A stretch of 64,000 nt of DNA from Puccinellia tenuiflora (GCA_012064385.1 QRDG01000622.1:248001-312000), one strand, 5' to 3'; positions 10,248 to 22,213 are shown, counted from the first letter of the stretch. Numbers and translations: made by a program. The notes: generated by a model from the sequence alone, not told the origin.

Positions 10248-12572
10248 CCCAAAAGTTGGGGGTAGTTTGGCTTGAAAAAGGAGTGTACGAACTACGTCAT
10301 TGGTTGTGCGAAGCATACGTTCTGCACGGCCATTTTGGGGGGATGTATAAGGGCAGGAGAGGCGCAGGGAGATACCATGAGAGGAGAGATAGGTACGTAG
10401 TATAGTTGTGAGAAATTCGCCACCATTATCGCATTGAAGACATCGGACAGTTTTGTGAAATTGTGTAGTGACAAATATGAAGAAACGAATTAATGTGTCA
10501 CATGTATCAGATTTAGCATGGAGCGGAAAAACCCACGAAAAATGAGAGAAATCATCCAACACAACTAAATAATATTTATAACCAGAACAACTGATGATGG
10601 GCGATGTCCACAAGTCACAATGTATAATATCAAAAGGAGCAGAAGCACGAGAATGCGAGATGGAAAAAGGTAGACGAGTATGTTTCCCTAGTTGGCAAGC
10701 ATCACACAAAGATTGTGAGACTGCACGTTTATTACAATTGGACAGAAAATCTAAGGGTAAATGTGACAAGGCAGAAGCGCTAGGATGACCGAGACGGCGA
10801 TGCCAGAGATCAGTGGTGACGGCGAGTGCAGAGGTTGTCAAGGTGCCCGTGTCACCAAAAAAAGGGTACAGGTCGCCTGAACTATTGGAGCGATGGAGAA
10901 CCTCCCGGGTAGAAAGATCCTTCAAGGAGAAACCAAAGGGGTCAAACTCAACAGAACAATTATTGTCGCGAACAAATTTGCGAATGCTACAAAGATTTTG
11001 TATGATGGATGGAGAAACAAGGACATCATTGAGGTGAAAAGGGCGAGAGGTGAGGTGAGTGGTACCGGTAGCAACAACTGGAAGGCGTGACCCATTACCA
11101 ACAATAATATGATGAGAATTGTGATCTAAAGGGGAATGAGACGAGGTTAGTATACCTTGATTTCCGGTGACGTGAGAGGTGGCTCCAGAGTCCATGATCC
11201 AGTCGTATCCCGGTGGAGGAAATGCGGCGCCATAGCTGGGTGCACTCTGATAGAGAGCACTATAGTCCCATGAGGTGGTCGGCGAAGGCTGCGGTGATGG
11301 AGGAGTACTGTAATGCTGTGGTGGTGAAGGAGCAACCGGGGCGTGCATTACAGGGTACACTTGAGTAGGCGTCCCGGGGCGATGGCCAAGAACCCCAGAG
11401 GCATTGGGCGGGATCCACGATGGACGGGTGGGGAAGGGCATGCCGACCGGGGCGAAGTAGCCGACCCACGGACTTTGTTGAGAACCACCGCGGCCTCCAG
11501 TCTGACCGCGGCCTCCAGATTGCCCCTGACCACGGCCACGGCCACCGCCTCCAGACGGCGAGGAACCGTTGTTGTTGCCGTATTGGAAACCGGGGATGGG
11601 GTTTTTGCCACGGTAATTGGGACTGACTCCAGGAGGCCGGGTAGGGGCGCCGCCATTGGAAGGGGCGGCAGTGCCACGGCCAGAGTTGGGGCCACCAACA
11701 GTGTGCACAGCTAGGATTTGGGAACCGGCATGTTGTTGTTGTTGTTGTTGTGTGTCGGCGTCGATCTCGGCGAGTTGAAGACGGGAGCAGGCGTCGGTGA
11801 ACGAGGGGACAGCAAACTTGAGGAACTCTTTCTGCATCTTGTACTTGTCGCCGAGGCCATCAATGAATTGAAGAGTGAGATCACGATCACCAACCGGCCG
11901 GCCGATAGCAGCAAGATCATCAGCTATCCCCTGCAGTTTGCTGGCGTAGTCCGTGATGGAGAGGTCGCCACGGGAGGTGTTCCGGAAGGCTTTGCTCAAA
12001 AAGAGGTAGCGAGAGTCCTCGTGGTTGATGAAGAAACGCGTGAGACGCGACCAGGTAGAGCAGGCGCGGCCGTCAGTGCCGCCCACAAGGCGGTAAAGAT
12101 CATCGCTCAGCGTGGTCATGAACCACAGAGAGATGTGGATATCCACTGCGAGCCAGGTGTCGTCGGGGTTGATCGGGGCGGCGCCTTCGGTGATGTGATC
12201 CAGAGCCTTGTACATGGTGAGGAGGAACGTGACGATCTGCTTCCACTTGGAGAAGTTTGCGCCAGCCGTGGTGACCTGAAATTTGATGTAGTTGCCGATG
12301 TGGACGGAGAGTATGGGGTGGGAGAGGTAGGGGGCAAGGTGTGTGTTGAGGGCGACGGAGGGCGGGACATCGGAGGTTGTGACGATGGGTAGATTGGCGG
12401 CGAGAGTGGTGAGATCAAGAGATGCGCTGCCATCGATCGGGAGGTGAGCTGCTATTGTTGTTGTTGTTAGGTTTAGGGGGTTTGAGAGGGGAGGAATCAT
12501 GGGTGAAGAGACCATGGCAGTAGAGGGGAGGTCGGACGCTATGGTGGAGGAGGAGGAGGATTGAGACGCCAT
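10215..12572 (-). CDS. Copia gag-protease-integrase polyprotein (frameshifted)
   Basis: The reading frame starts at ATG 12572, just after the primer site (MASQSSSSST), and runs 785 codons to a stop at 10215. Domains in order: a gag core (about residues 60-250, GNYIKFQVTTAGANFSKWKQ); a Gly/Arg/Gln-rich linker with no CCHC knuckle; the aspartic protease motif DSGATSH; gag-pre-integrase with HRRLGHP and CDACQLGK; and the integrase core with DLW, DNGGEF and NGRAERM, giving the D, D and E residues. Near 10250 one base is missing from a T run (A run on the plus strand), and the protein continues in another minus-strand frame. Read-through upstream of 12572 would start inside the LTR and is not used. 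Confidence 0.85.
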   Translation of the reverse strand: MASQSSSSSTIASDLPSTAMVSSPMIPPLSNPLNLTTTTIAAHLPIDGSASLDLTTLAANLPIVTTSDVPPSVALNTHLAPYLSHPILSVHIGNYIKFQVTTAGANFSKWKQIVTFLLTMYKALDHITEGAAPINPDDTWLAVDIHISLWFMTTLSDDLYRLVGGTDGRACSTWSRLTRFFINHEDSRYLFLSKAFRNTSRGDLSITDYASKLQGIADDLAAIGRPVGDRDLTLQFIDGLGDKYKMQKEFLKFAVPSFTDACSRLQLAEIDADTQQQQQQHAGSQILAVHTVGGPNSGRGTAAPSNGGAPTRPPGVSPNYRGKNPIPGFQYGNNNGSSPSGGGGRGRGQGQSGGRGQTGGRGGSQQSPWVGYFAPVGMPFPTRPSWIPPNASGVLGHRPGTPTQVYPVMHAPVAPSPPQHYSTPPSPQPSPTTSWDYSALYQSAPSYGAAFPPPGYDWIMDSGATSHVTGNQGILTSSHSPLDHNSHHIIVGNGSRLPVVATGTTHLTSRPFHLNDVLVSPSIIQNLCSIRKFVRDNNCSVEFDPFGFSLKDLSTREVLHRSNSSGDLYPFFGDTGTLTTSALAVTTDLWHRRLGHPSASALSHLPLDFLSNCNKRAVSQSLCDACQLGKHTRLPFSISHSRASAPFDIIHCDLWTSPIISCSGYKYYLVVLDDFSHFSWVFPLHAKSDTCDTLIRFFIFVTTQFHKTVRCLQCDNGGEFLTTILRTYLSSHGISLRLSCPYTSPQNGRAERMLRTTNDVVRTLLFQAKLPPTFGSKHSIQPIIS

Positions 12573-14180
12573 GGCGGCGGCTCTGATACCAAGAAGAAGG
12601 GTAGATTGATATGTTTTGTATATTGATAATGATACCAAAGGGGTACAGGGGTATATATATATATGAGAGAGAGAGGAAACCCTAAACCCCTAACCGACTA
12701 TATATGGGTTTATACAAATACCCAATACAAGTATTCATCAACAGCGGCAAATTTCCCTTAAGTGAGTAACCCAAGGTTTATCGAATCCACAGGAGGTAGA
12801 GGTCAAAGATATCCCTCTCAAGCAACCCTGCAATTAAGATACAAGAAGTCTCTTGTGTCCCCAACACACCTAATACAATTGTCAGTTGTATACGTGCACT
12901 AGTTCGGCGAAGAGATGGTAAAATGCAAGTGATATGGATGGTAAAATGTGATTTTGTAATTATGTAATAAAAATGGCAGCAAGCAAACAAGTGACAAAAG
13001 TGACTAAAAACGGTGTATCAATGCTTGGAAACAAGGCCTAGGCTTCATACTTTCACTAGTGACTACTCTCAACATCATTAACATAATTAAACACATAATA
13101 GTTCCACAAAAACACATGCATGATAGACATTACTCGGAGATCATTCTTTCGTGGATCAAATAGGATGAGAATTGCGGGCTACGAAAAGCACACCTTAAAG
13201 TTTGTATTCCAAATCTATGGACACTTCATGCTGTCACTATCCGCGTCCAAAGATAGTACTAACAAACACCACAACATATTTCTTGAATAGTCTCTTTCTT
13301 AAATAACACAAGCATCAAGAAACCTCATGATCTATTCAATCCAACAATAATAAAGAACAAACTCATGATGAAGATCGTTCCAATCTATTATCCATAGAGT
13401 CACACACGACACCCACACTGTCACCGAGATATCGTGATCACAACGGTGACTCCGGAAATTGTACTAAATAACATCACTTGAGCAAAATCATATCCATTAC
13501 ACATAGGGAAACATCATGTATTCAACTATACTAACAGAGCTCATGATCACAACGAAGATCACATCATGGGAGAGAGAGATAATCACATAGCTACTTGTAT
13601 AAGCCTCAGCCCCGGTGAGGGACTACTCCCTCCTCATCGCGGGAAGCAGCGGTGTCGATGGAGATGGCTGTGGTGGTCAATCCCCCCTCCGGCAGGGTGC
13701 CGGAACAGGATCAATCTGACCCCCGAAACTTGTCGGTGATGGCGGCGGAGCTCTGTTGCGTATTTGGGAAAATCCTTCGGGGGTTAGGGTTTTTTCGTCG
13801 GGGATGATTTTATAGGCGTCGGAGGCGGCCGAGGGGGTGCCCACAGGGCAGGGGCGGATCCCACCCATGGGATGCCCTAGGGCCGCGACAGGGGCCGTCC
13901 CTGGCCTGTGGGTGGCCCCCCAGGTCGCCCTTTTGGCTCCGGTCTTCATTTGTCTAATAAAAAATCCCCGCAAATTTTCGTCCAATTCCAAGAATATTTG
14001 CAGAAGTAACTTTCTGCAACAAAAACATGACAAAAACAGGGAACTGGCACTGGGCATCTTGTCAATAGGTTAGTCCGACAAAATGCATAAAAATGATGTA
14101 ATATGATAGTAAAAACATGTGACAACATCACATAACTAGCATGGATCACTCAAAATTATAGATACGCTTGACACGTATCA

Positions 14181-16820
14181 GCATCCCCAAGCTTAACTCC
14201 TACTCGTCCTCGAGTAGGTAAGTGATAATAAAATAATTTTTGATGAGACATGCAACCAACACAATCATGATCAAGATAGTAATGTAAAGCATAGGATTTG
14301 AATGAAGTGATACAAAATAATTGTCTATAGTTGATAGACATAAAGCAATGAGTAACCAAGTTGAATCATTCAAGCAAAACCTTTCATAAATAGTACGTTA
14401 AAGACATCAAAGCAATGTGATCCACATATTTGATTAATTCTCAAAGTTACCAATTCCATGACAAAAGTGTTTGAGAATCAAAACAAAGAAGATGCAAGTT
14501 TTAGCAAAAAGCTTCAACTTCCAACGGTAAAGTCAATATAAAGATTAATGTTTAATCTGACAATACAATATGATCAATGATACCCAGGGTCAATGCTAGA
14601 TGTTTGCATTGGTGGAGATAGAAGGAAGAGGAAAACTGACTCAACATTAAAAGTAAAAGAAAGACCATTCGCAGAGGGAAGCAGGGATTAGTCATGTGCT
14701 AGAGCTTTTTTTTATGAAACAGAAGTAAAACAATTTTGAGATATGCATCCTTTCGTCAACGACTTCACAACAGAGAAGCTATCTAGTCCCCCATAACAAG
14801 CAAGGTTTTTTAGACTTGTGAGAGCAGCTGGTTTTTAGAGGAGCGAGTACGCTCTTCTTTCTCCTTGGTTTCACCACAGTCCAATGTTTGAGCTGATTTC
14901 TCAGATTTGCATTGCGCGGAGGAGAATGGTGAGTTATATTTATATTTTGCTTAAGCTGCTCTCGGGTTGATTCAAGTGAAGACGTAGTCCATCGACACCG
15001 GGTGAAAGGGGGGATATGACCTTGCTCGTCACAAGTTATATCTACCTCTCTACTGCTCCCTCATGAGCTTAAAAACAGAGGCACAAAAAGGAGTATTTTG
15101 AATTTTTAAAGATAGCACATGACAAATTTACTTAGAATGGCAGGAAATACCATGCATAGGTAGATATGGTGGACTCAGCTAGCAAGATAGTTTGACTTTG
15201 GGATTTGGATGCACGAGTGAACCATACACTCAATACGAATTTTTGGGCTTAGCAAAGAAGGTATTTGAAGCAAACATCTAAAATTAACCGGTAACAGAGT
15301 AGCATAAGACATTTATCAATCATAACCATAAAAGCTCCACACCGTCTCCAATGTTGACCAAACAATTCTTTTGATGGAAAGATTAGATTAAAGAATTAAC
15401 AACTACGAAACACCACATAGTTTCAAGTTTTTAACAGTATTTCTTTACTAATCAATTCCACTCAAATAACCAGCAAGTTTAAGCATTCATCCTAATATCT
15501 CAAAACAAATGAGAAGTATCAAGTATCCACACAATCATCTATACTACTATGCAGGCTTTTCATTTCATTCCAATATCACATGAATAGCATTTTGTCCCCT
15601 TTGACTATTCAAGCAATTTACCAATAACAACTCTCCAAAAAATATAAGTGAAGAACATGAGAGTTTAACAACAACTACTAGCAGCTCTAAACAAGATAAA
15701 AGCTAAAAGCAAGAGCTTACTAGCAAACAAATAGTAGCTAAGAATACTCAACAAGATATAAGCAAAGCAATGGAGTATTCAAACAAAAAGCGGAGCGTGT
15801 CTCTCTTCCACACAAACAAAGCAAGGATCCAACAAGTATATGACCAGCAAACAAACAAACAAAACTGAAAGTAAAAAAGATGCTCCAAGCATAGCACATA
15901 ATATGTAAAGTGATAAAAACTTAATTCAACGAAGACGACCTTATGATAGTCGATGAAGAGGAGGGGATGCCTTGGGCATCCTCAAGCTTAGACGCTTGAT
16001 GGTTCTTGATATTCAGAGGGGTGCCATGGGGGCATCCCCAAGCTTGAGCTTTGATCCATCTTCAATTTTTTCATTATCCTCTCCTTTGGAACTTAAAAAC
16101 TCCCTTCACACAAAACTTCTCATAAACTGATTAGAGGGTTAGTGCTCATAAATTAAAAATACACATGTGTTCAACTCAAGATAAATTGCAAACAACTTTA
16201 TTGGGCATTAGCTACTGTTTACTAAGCCTCAGTGTGGCACTCCTTTTCTAGGGTATAACATTTGACGATAGTAAAAGAGACGAATACAAATAAAAGCAGA
16301 ATCTGTCAAAAACTGAACAGTCTGAAAAGATCGAATTGTTCGAGGCACTTCTGTAGCTCAAATCAGAAAAGTCAAAACTAACGAAAGATAGCTAAAAGTA
16401 TCAGGCTTGCTGTCTAAAAATTTCAGAAAAAGTTAAAATTCAGAGAATTTGTAGATTTTCGAACAGTGAAGGACAAAATTCTATTTCTGGACAGCAAAAC
16501 AACACCTCGCACTTTCAATGCATTAGAGGCTAAACTTGGCAAAAAAGACCAAAAGAAAAAGATACAATGAAGTTTCTACAGAGGCAACAACTTCATGACT
16601 CAAAAAAAAAAAAAAAACAAACTGAAAGAAAAGAAAACATGGGTTGCCTCCCAACAAGCGCTTTTCTTTTAAGCCTTCTAGCCAGGCATGATAATTTTAA
16701 TGATGCTCTCATAGGAATAAGTGTTGGAACGCAAAAGAGAGCATCATGAAGCAAATATCAAACACATTTAAGTCTAACTCTCTTTCTATGCATAGACATC
16801 TTGTAAGAAAATAAATCATT
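14181..16820 (-). other. Noncoding internal region of the Athila-like element
   Basis: AT-rich DNA with no convincing ORF on either strand. CCCCAAGCTT occurs near 14186 and 16036 on the plus strand. Confidence 0.6.
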
Positions 16821-17333
16821 TTAGCATAAAGCATTAAGCATAGGAAGGCAAAGCAGGTGCAACATTAAAACATTCAACATAAAGAGGGGAAACTTCATAA
16901 GATCAAAATTTATATAACCACACTTCCCTCTCTCATAATAACTTTCAGTAGAATCATAAGAAAACTCAATAACATAGCCATCACATAAAGCATTTTTCTT
17001 ATGATTCACATGCATAAAAGTATTATTATTACTCTCCACATAAGTAAAATCTTTCTCATTACTATTAGTGGGAGTAACACAATCATAATCATCATTGTAA
17101 TCATCATAAATAAGAGGAATATCATAATCATAATAAAAAATTTCCTCAATAGTAGGTGGACTGAAAATATCACATTCATCATTATAATCATCATATATAG
17201 GAGGCATAGTATCATCAAAGCAAATTTCCTCCTTCCAGCTTGGGGGACTAAAAAGATCATATTCATCAAAACCGGCATCCCCAAGCTTGCAATTTTCCAT
17301 AGCATTAGCAACAATGGCTTTCAAAGAAATCAT
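16821..17333 (-). CDS. Acidic, Tyr-rich ORF of the Athila-like element, function unknown
   Basis: A 170-aa frame just inside the 5' end of the element. The middle has repeated acidic modules: LFSPPSWKEEICFDDTMPPI, then YDDYNDECDIFSPPTIEE, then YDDYNDDYDCVTP. No catalytic motif, zinc knuckle or membrane segment is evident except a hydrophobic C-terminus (FPLFMLNVLMLHLLCLP). I recall similar reading frames in other noncoding wheat gypsy elements, but no function. It could be a degraded gag region or a retained accessory ORF. Confidence 0.5.
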   Translation of the reverse strand: MISLKAIVANAMENCKLGDAGFDEYDLFSPPSWKEEICFDDTMPPIYDDYNDECDIFSPPTIEEIFYYDYDIPLIYDDYNDDYDCVTPTNSNEKDFTYVESNNNTFMHVNHKKNALCDGYVIEFSYDSTESYYERGKCGYINFDLMKFPLFMLNVLMLHLLCLPMLNALC

Positions 17334-17552
17334 ACTATTAACATTGATACTAGCATATGATTGTTACGCAAATAAAGTTCCATAGGTTTTTTAATATTCT
17401 CTTCAAAAGTATCATGACCAATTTCAAGATAAAGTTTATAAAGCTCTCTCATTTTTTTGTTGTTTTCCATTAAGCCTAACTAGTGAAATAAAAACAAGAA
17501 ACAAAAAAAAATTAATTGCAAGATCTAAAGAAGATACCTTCAAGCGCTCACC

Positions 17553-17632
17553 TCCCCGGCAACGGCGCCAGAAATTAGCTTCGTTGCCAGTGTGTGAGTG
17601 TCGTTTACCTTACCTCCCTGGCAACGGCGCCA
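17553..17632 (-). promoter_or_regulatory. Duplicated primer-binding site of the Athila-like element
   Basis: On the minus strand TGGCGCCGTTGCCGGGGA (17570-17553) matches the 3' end expected for plant tRNA-Asp. A second copy at 17632-17615 has one mismatch (CCAGGGA) and lies 10 nt from the LTR edge, the normal place for a primer site. The two are 62 bp apart with shared flanks (CAGAAAT(T/C)AGCTT). Confidence 0.8.
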
Positions 17633-17642
17633 GAAATCAGCT

Positions 17643-20600
17643 TGATGTCTACTACACGCTTCTATTCTTGTATACTTGTTGGGCCTCCAAGCACAGAGGT
17701 TTGTAGGACAGCGAAAAATTTCCCTTAAGTGAGTAACCCAAGGTTTATAGAATCCACGGGAGGTAGAGGTCAAAGATATCCCTTTCAAGCAACCCTGCAA
17801 TTAAGATACAAGAAGTCTCTTGTGTCCCCAACATACCTAATACAATTGTCAGTTGTATAGGTGCATGATACCCACAAGTATAGGGGATCGTTGAAGTCTT
17901 CGATGTGTAAGTATAGTATCGATCCCACGAGGAGTAGAAGGTATAAGTATTTATCCTCTCAAATAAGAGTGTCTCTTTCCTTATTATCTATGCACTAGAC
18001 AAACTAAAATGATTAAATGATGCAAGTGTTTTTGGGTTTTTGGTGTAGAGTTTGCAATAAAGTAAAATGCTGAAAATGCAATATGACAAGTGAAAGCTCT
18101 CAAAGAGAGAAAGCCCAATCCTCTCTGCAGCAAAAGGACAAGCTCAAGTGTGTGTTTCTTATAGGTGGACAGAGTTCCCAAGGGCTAATTAGACTTCATG
18201 GCATAAATATTTCTAGAACAACAAGGTAAACATTTTGTCAAGTTTTAATCTTCTTTGGACGGAGCCATAATTAGGAATAGCTAATAAATAAACTACACCT
18301 CTTATGATGAATCAAGGTGCCAAGTAAATGACTACACAAGAGTTATTAAGACATAAAGTCACACCATAGCATTAATCTTTAAGGTCCCCGATACTAATAC
18401 CCCATTAAGTAACTTCATAACTTGGTCTCAGTTTTACATGCCCCCCTAAGACCTCCTCAATTCATTACATCATAGTGTTCTCCTATGAGCCCATATAGGT
18501 GAAGTGATATGCAGTCGACGTTCGCACAACACCATCATAGAATTACATCAAAGATAAAAACTAGACAAGATACCAACACATGTTATATTAAAATCATTGC
18601 CAATTCATCCTATGCCCCCAGGAACATGAGAGAACTACTCACAACGCCAAGACATGATATGATTCAGTAGTACAAGTGATACAACACAATCTGAAACTAT
18701 GATCTCCCTACAAAACAATGACAAGTAGCAATTCACAAACATGTAAAATAGCACTTAGACAATGGCTAGGGATCAACCAATCTCAAACTATGAGGGGGAT
18801 GAAGTGGATCGCGAAGATGGTGATGAAGATGGTGATGGAGATGGTGCTGGTCTTGGCGGTGGTGTTGATGGAGACTCCGGAGGGGGGATGGAGAAGACCT
18901 CCGGAGGTGGTTCCGGCAGCGTTTCCCCCCTCCGATCTTCTCCGGCGGCAGCCTTCTGTCTCTCTGTTTCTGGTTTTGTGTTTCTCCGCCGCCTCCCTCT
19001 AGAAAACTTCGAGGGACTATTTTTATAGTCGTTTTTAGGTCACGAGGAAGCTTCAGGGCGAAGGATCGACGTAAACGGGGCCACGAGGGCCAAAATAGGT
19101 GGGCCCACGCGGCTACAGTACCAGGCCGCGTGGGGGCACCCTCTTCTGCCCCTCCAGCCTCCGTTCGCTTGCTTCTTTCGCTCCTAGGACTTTCTCCTTC
19201 CAAAATAATGATCCCCGTAAATTTTCAGCTCATTATGACGTCGTTAAGGCCCTGCAACAAATAAGGAAAGAAATAGGGGTTTTCTGCCTGCGCAGGATTA
19301 ATTCCATAAAAAGGGGAAATCATTATTAATTACCCAAAATCATTAAATAACAGTAATATACCCCTTATATGATGCAAATATGAATGGAATATATGTATTA
19401 TAGTGCAAAGTTCATGTATGCATTTTACATGCATCAGTGCACTAGTTCGGCGAAGAGATGGTAAAATGCAAGTGATATAGATGGTAAAAGGTGATTTTGT
19501 AATTCTGTAATAAAAATGGCAGTAAGCAAACAAGTGACAAAAGTGACTAAAATGGTGTATCAACACTTGGAAACAAGGCCTAGGCTTCATACTTTCACTA
19601 GTGACTACTCTCAACATCATTAACATAATTAAACACATAATAGTTCCACAAAAACATATGCATGGTAGACGTTACTCAGAGATCATTCTTTCGTGGATCA
19701 AATAGGATGAGAATTGCGTAGGGCTACGAAAAGCACACCTTAAAGTTCGTATTCCAAATCTATGGACACTTGATGCTATCACTATCCGTATCCAAAGATA
19801 GTACTAACAAACACCACAACATATTTCTTGAATAGTCTCTTTCTTCAATAACACAAGCATCAAGAAACCTCATGATCTATTCAATCCAACAATAATAAAG
19901 AACAAACTCATTATGAAGATCCTTCCAATCTATTATCCATAGAGTCACACACGGCACCCACACTGTCACCGAGATACCGTGATCACAACGGTGACTCCGG
20001 AAATTGTACTAAATAACATCACTTGAGCAAAATCATATCCATTACACATAGGGAAACATCATGTATTCAACTATACTAACAAAGCTCTTGATCATAACGA
20101 AGATCACATCATGGGAGAGAGAGATAACCACATAGCTACTTGTATAAGCCTCAGCCCCGGTGAGGGACTACTCCCTCCTCATCGCGGGAAGCAGCGATGT
20201 CGATGGAGATGGCTCCGGCGGTCAATCCCCCCTCCGGCAGGGTGCCAGAACAGGATCAATCTGACCCCCGAAACTTGTTGGCGATGGCGGTGGAGCTCTG
20301 TTGCGTATTTGGGAAAATCCTTCGGGGGTTAGGGTATTTTCATCGGGGATGATTTTATAAGCGTCGGAGGCGGCCGAGGGGGTGCCCACAGGGAAAGGGC
20401 GGGTCCCACCCACGGACTGCCCTAGGGCCGCGACAGGGGGCCGCCCCTGGCCTGTGGGTGGCCCCCCAGGTCGCCCTTTTGGCTCCGGTCTTCATTTGTC
20501 CAATAAAAAATCCCCGTAAATTTTCGTCAAATTCCGAGAATATTTCCAGAAGTAACTTTCTGCAACAAAAACATGACAAAAACAGCGAACTGGCACTGGG

Positions 20601-20727
20601 CATCTTGTCAATAGGTTAGTCCGATAAAATGCATAAGAATGATGTAATATGATAGTAAAAACATGTGACAACATAAAAAAACTAGCATGGATCACTCAAA
20701 AATTATAGATACGTTTGACACGTATCA
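17643..20727 (-). repeat. 5' LTR of the Athila-like element, interrupted by a solo LTR
   Basis: Segments 17643-17865 and 19442-20727 join to an LTR of about 1509 bp homologous to the other LTR. The minus strand has a TATAAAATC promoter motif near 20360. The gap is the solo LTR at 17866-19436 plus one copy of its 5-bp duplication. Confidence 0.85.
17866..19436 (-). mobile_element. Solo LTR of a second gypsy-like element
   Basis: 1571 bp beginning TGATACCC and ending ATGCATCA, flanked by GTGCA at 17861-17865 and 19437-19441. No internal domain remains. Orientation is taken from a minus-strand TATAAAAATAG motif near 19020. It formed by recombination between the two LTRs of an element that had inserted into the 5' LTR of the Athila-like element. 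Confidence 0.85.
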
Positions 20728-22194
20728 GTTCCCCCAGCCTCTACATCCAAAGAATGCACACAACCGTCTTTTTATATTATTATAAAGCAAGAACTCACAA
20801 CGCCTTACAAAGAAATACATCAAACAACCAGAAGCCACCTATCTGACCACTACACCTACTTGATGAAGGAGGTGGACCGATCAGAGTCACATGCCCTAAC
20901 CTCACACACCAACACACATTATCTAAAACCGGTTGGCTCACCAAGCTGCCCAACGGCGAGCTGGGAGCACTAACCGGTCCAGCTGACTCTCGGCGTTCAC
21001 CACATGTGCACACTGATAAGCCGCTGCCACCGTCTTCCACCGATCCATCTTCCAGAGTGATCAATGCAATGACCTCGCCAGGCCTGCCGTCGACACCGCC
21101 ACGATGACAGACAACGCCACCTCCCTGCGTGCGTCCATTATCACGCATCTGTCGCCGAGACCCCGCCACGCCACGCCGCCGAGACCCGCTGTCGGTGACG
21201 CGGTAATGCAACACCGCTCAACCTCTAGCCCACTCCAGCCATTACCTGCTCCAAAACGATGCCCTCATGAGGTATAACGGCGCGTAGCGTCGCCATCGTC
21301 CGATCCGGGACCCAGATCTAGGGTTTCCCCCGGAGCAACATGAGAGGGAAGACCAGAACTGCACCGACGATGCCTTCAACAAAGTAACGACGTAAAAATG
21401 CCGCCATCGTCCGCCATGACCGAAGTCGGCACGGTTTTCACCGGCAACCGCTCATCCCCGAACCCGTAACCGGCTAGATCGCCACCAACCGCGAGGTCGG
21501 TGATACCACCATCAACCGCATCCAGCACCAACGATTACGGAGAAGCTACGAGGAACCCAGGATCGGGATCCCGTGATCCACCACTCCCAGGCACCGCCAC
21601 AAGGAGCCACCTCCAGACGCATCATCCCCGGCGGAAGGGACGCCGTCACCGCCATATCCGGAGCCGCCGCTCAGGAATCCTTGCGCCGCGGATCGGCCGA
21701 CAACCCCTGCCAAAGCCGCCGTCCACACGTCGCCGCCAGGAGGACCACCAAAAGAAGAAGGCCGTGCAACCAATCCAATCTGCCGTCGTGCGCCGGCCCT
21801 CCCAACCGCGCCATGGCCACGAGACGCGAGGACCCCGCAATCCCCTTCACTGGAGGCGTGCGGGCTTTTCCCAGCAGCCTCCTCCGGGGACGACGAGGGG
21901 AGAAGAAGACGCTGGAGGAGGTGGCTGTGGGTGGCGGCTATGGTTTCTCCCCTGGCCGCCCTGTGGGAGGCGACGAGAGGGAGACTAGGGGTCTCCTGGT
22001 GACTAGGAGACTCCTAGAGCATATATTGAACCCATGCCTCTTAATTTCTAGAAGGACTAGTACAATGTACAATTAACAAGGTCGTATATTGAACCAACCA
22101 AACCATTATTTCTCCCATAAATAGAAGCAAGCTCTGGAGAGATTCGAGTCATCAGCTTGCACACCTACCGAAACTGGACTTGGTGTCGAACCAC

Positions 22195-22213
22195 ATATAT
22201 ATATATATATATA
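22195..22213. repeat. (AT)n microsatellite
   Basis: Uninterrupted AT dinucleotides inside segmental unit copy I; the equivalent place in copies II and III has only a few AT repeats. Confidence 0.9.

Larger units (their letters stand above)
9185..12743 (-). mobile_element. Copia element fragment lacking its 3' half
   Basis: The 5' LTR (about 12743-12593, starting TGTTGATG) is followed at 12591-12580 by TGGTATCAGAGC, the initiator-Met tRNA primer site typical of copia. Gag, protease and integrase follow (10215-12572), then the start of reverse transcriptase to 9185. The rest of RT, RNase H and the 3' LTR are absent. The host LTR is continuous across the insertion (GTAGGACA / GCGGCAAA), with at most 3 ambiguous bases and no 5-bp duplication. 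Confidence 0.85.
9117..14180 (-). repeat. 3' LTR of the Athila-like element, interrupted by copia
   Basis: Segments 9117-9184 and 12744-14180 join to about 1505 bp that aligns end to end with the other LTR (about 1509 bp net). The minus strand has a TATAAAATC promoter motif near 13810. The gap is exactly the copia fragment 9185-12743. Confidence 0.85.
9117..20727 (-). mobile_element. Athila-like LTR element with no polymerase genes
   Basis: Two LTRs of about 1.5 kb (net of insertions) begin and end TGATG..GTATCA in plus orientation. A 5-bp target duplication GTTCC lies at 9112-9116 and 20728-20732. Orientation is minus: the primer site lies beside the right LTR and a purine-rich tract (AGCTTGGGGATGC on the minus strand) beside the left one. 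The internal region (14181-17642) has one 170-aa ORF but no gag, protease, reverse transcriptase or integrase, so it would need proteins from a related element. A tRNA-Asp-type primer site points to an Athila/gypsy relative. Confidence 0.85.
9092..22024 (-). mobile_element. Minus-strand LINE-like retroposon, split by an LTR element
   Basis: Minus-strand body at 22024-20733, 3' end at 9111-9092. Poly(A) appears as T's at 9092-9099. ATTGAACCC occurs at 9083-9091 and 22025-22033, the probable target-site duplication. The 3' end has GTGTGCATTC...GTAGAGGC, as in the copies ending at 6037 and 30525, and 20795-21214 resembles 30100-30250. The 5' part is GC-rich leader with no reverse transcriptase. 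The Athila-like element at 9117-20727 lies inside, flanked by GTTCC. Confidence 0.7.

Noticed and set aside
21500..22076. 162- and 167-aa plus-strand frames
   Set aside because: They run opposite to the minus-strand retroposon leader, are GC-driven and have no recognisable domain.
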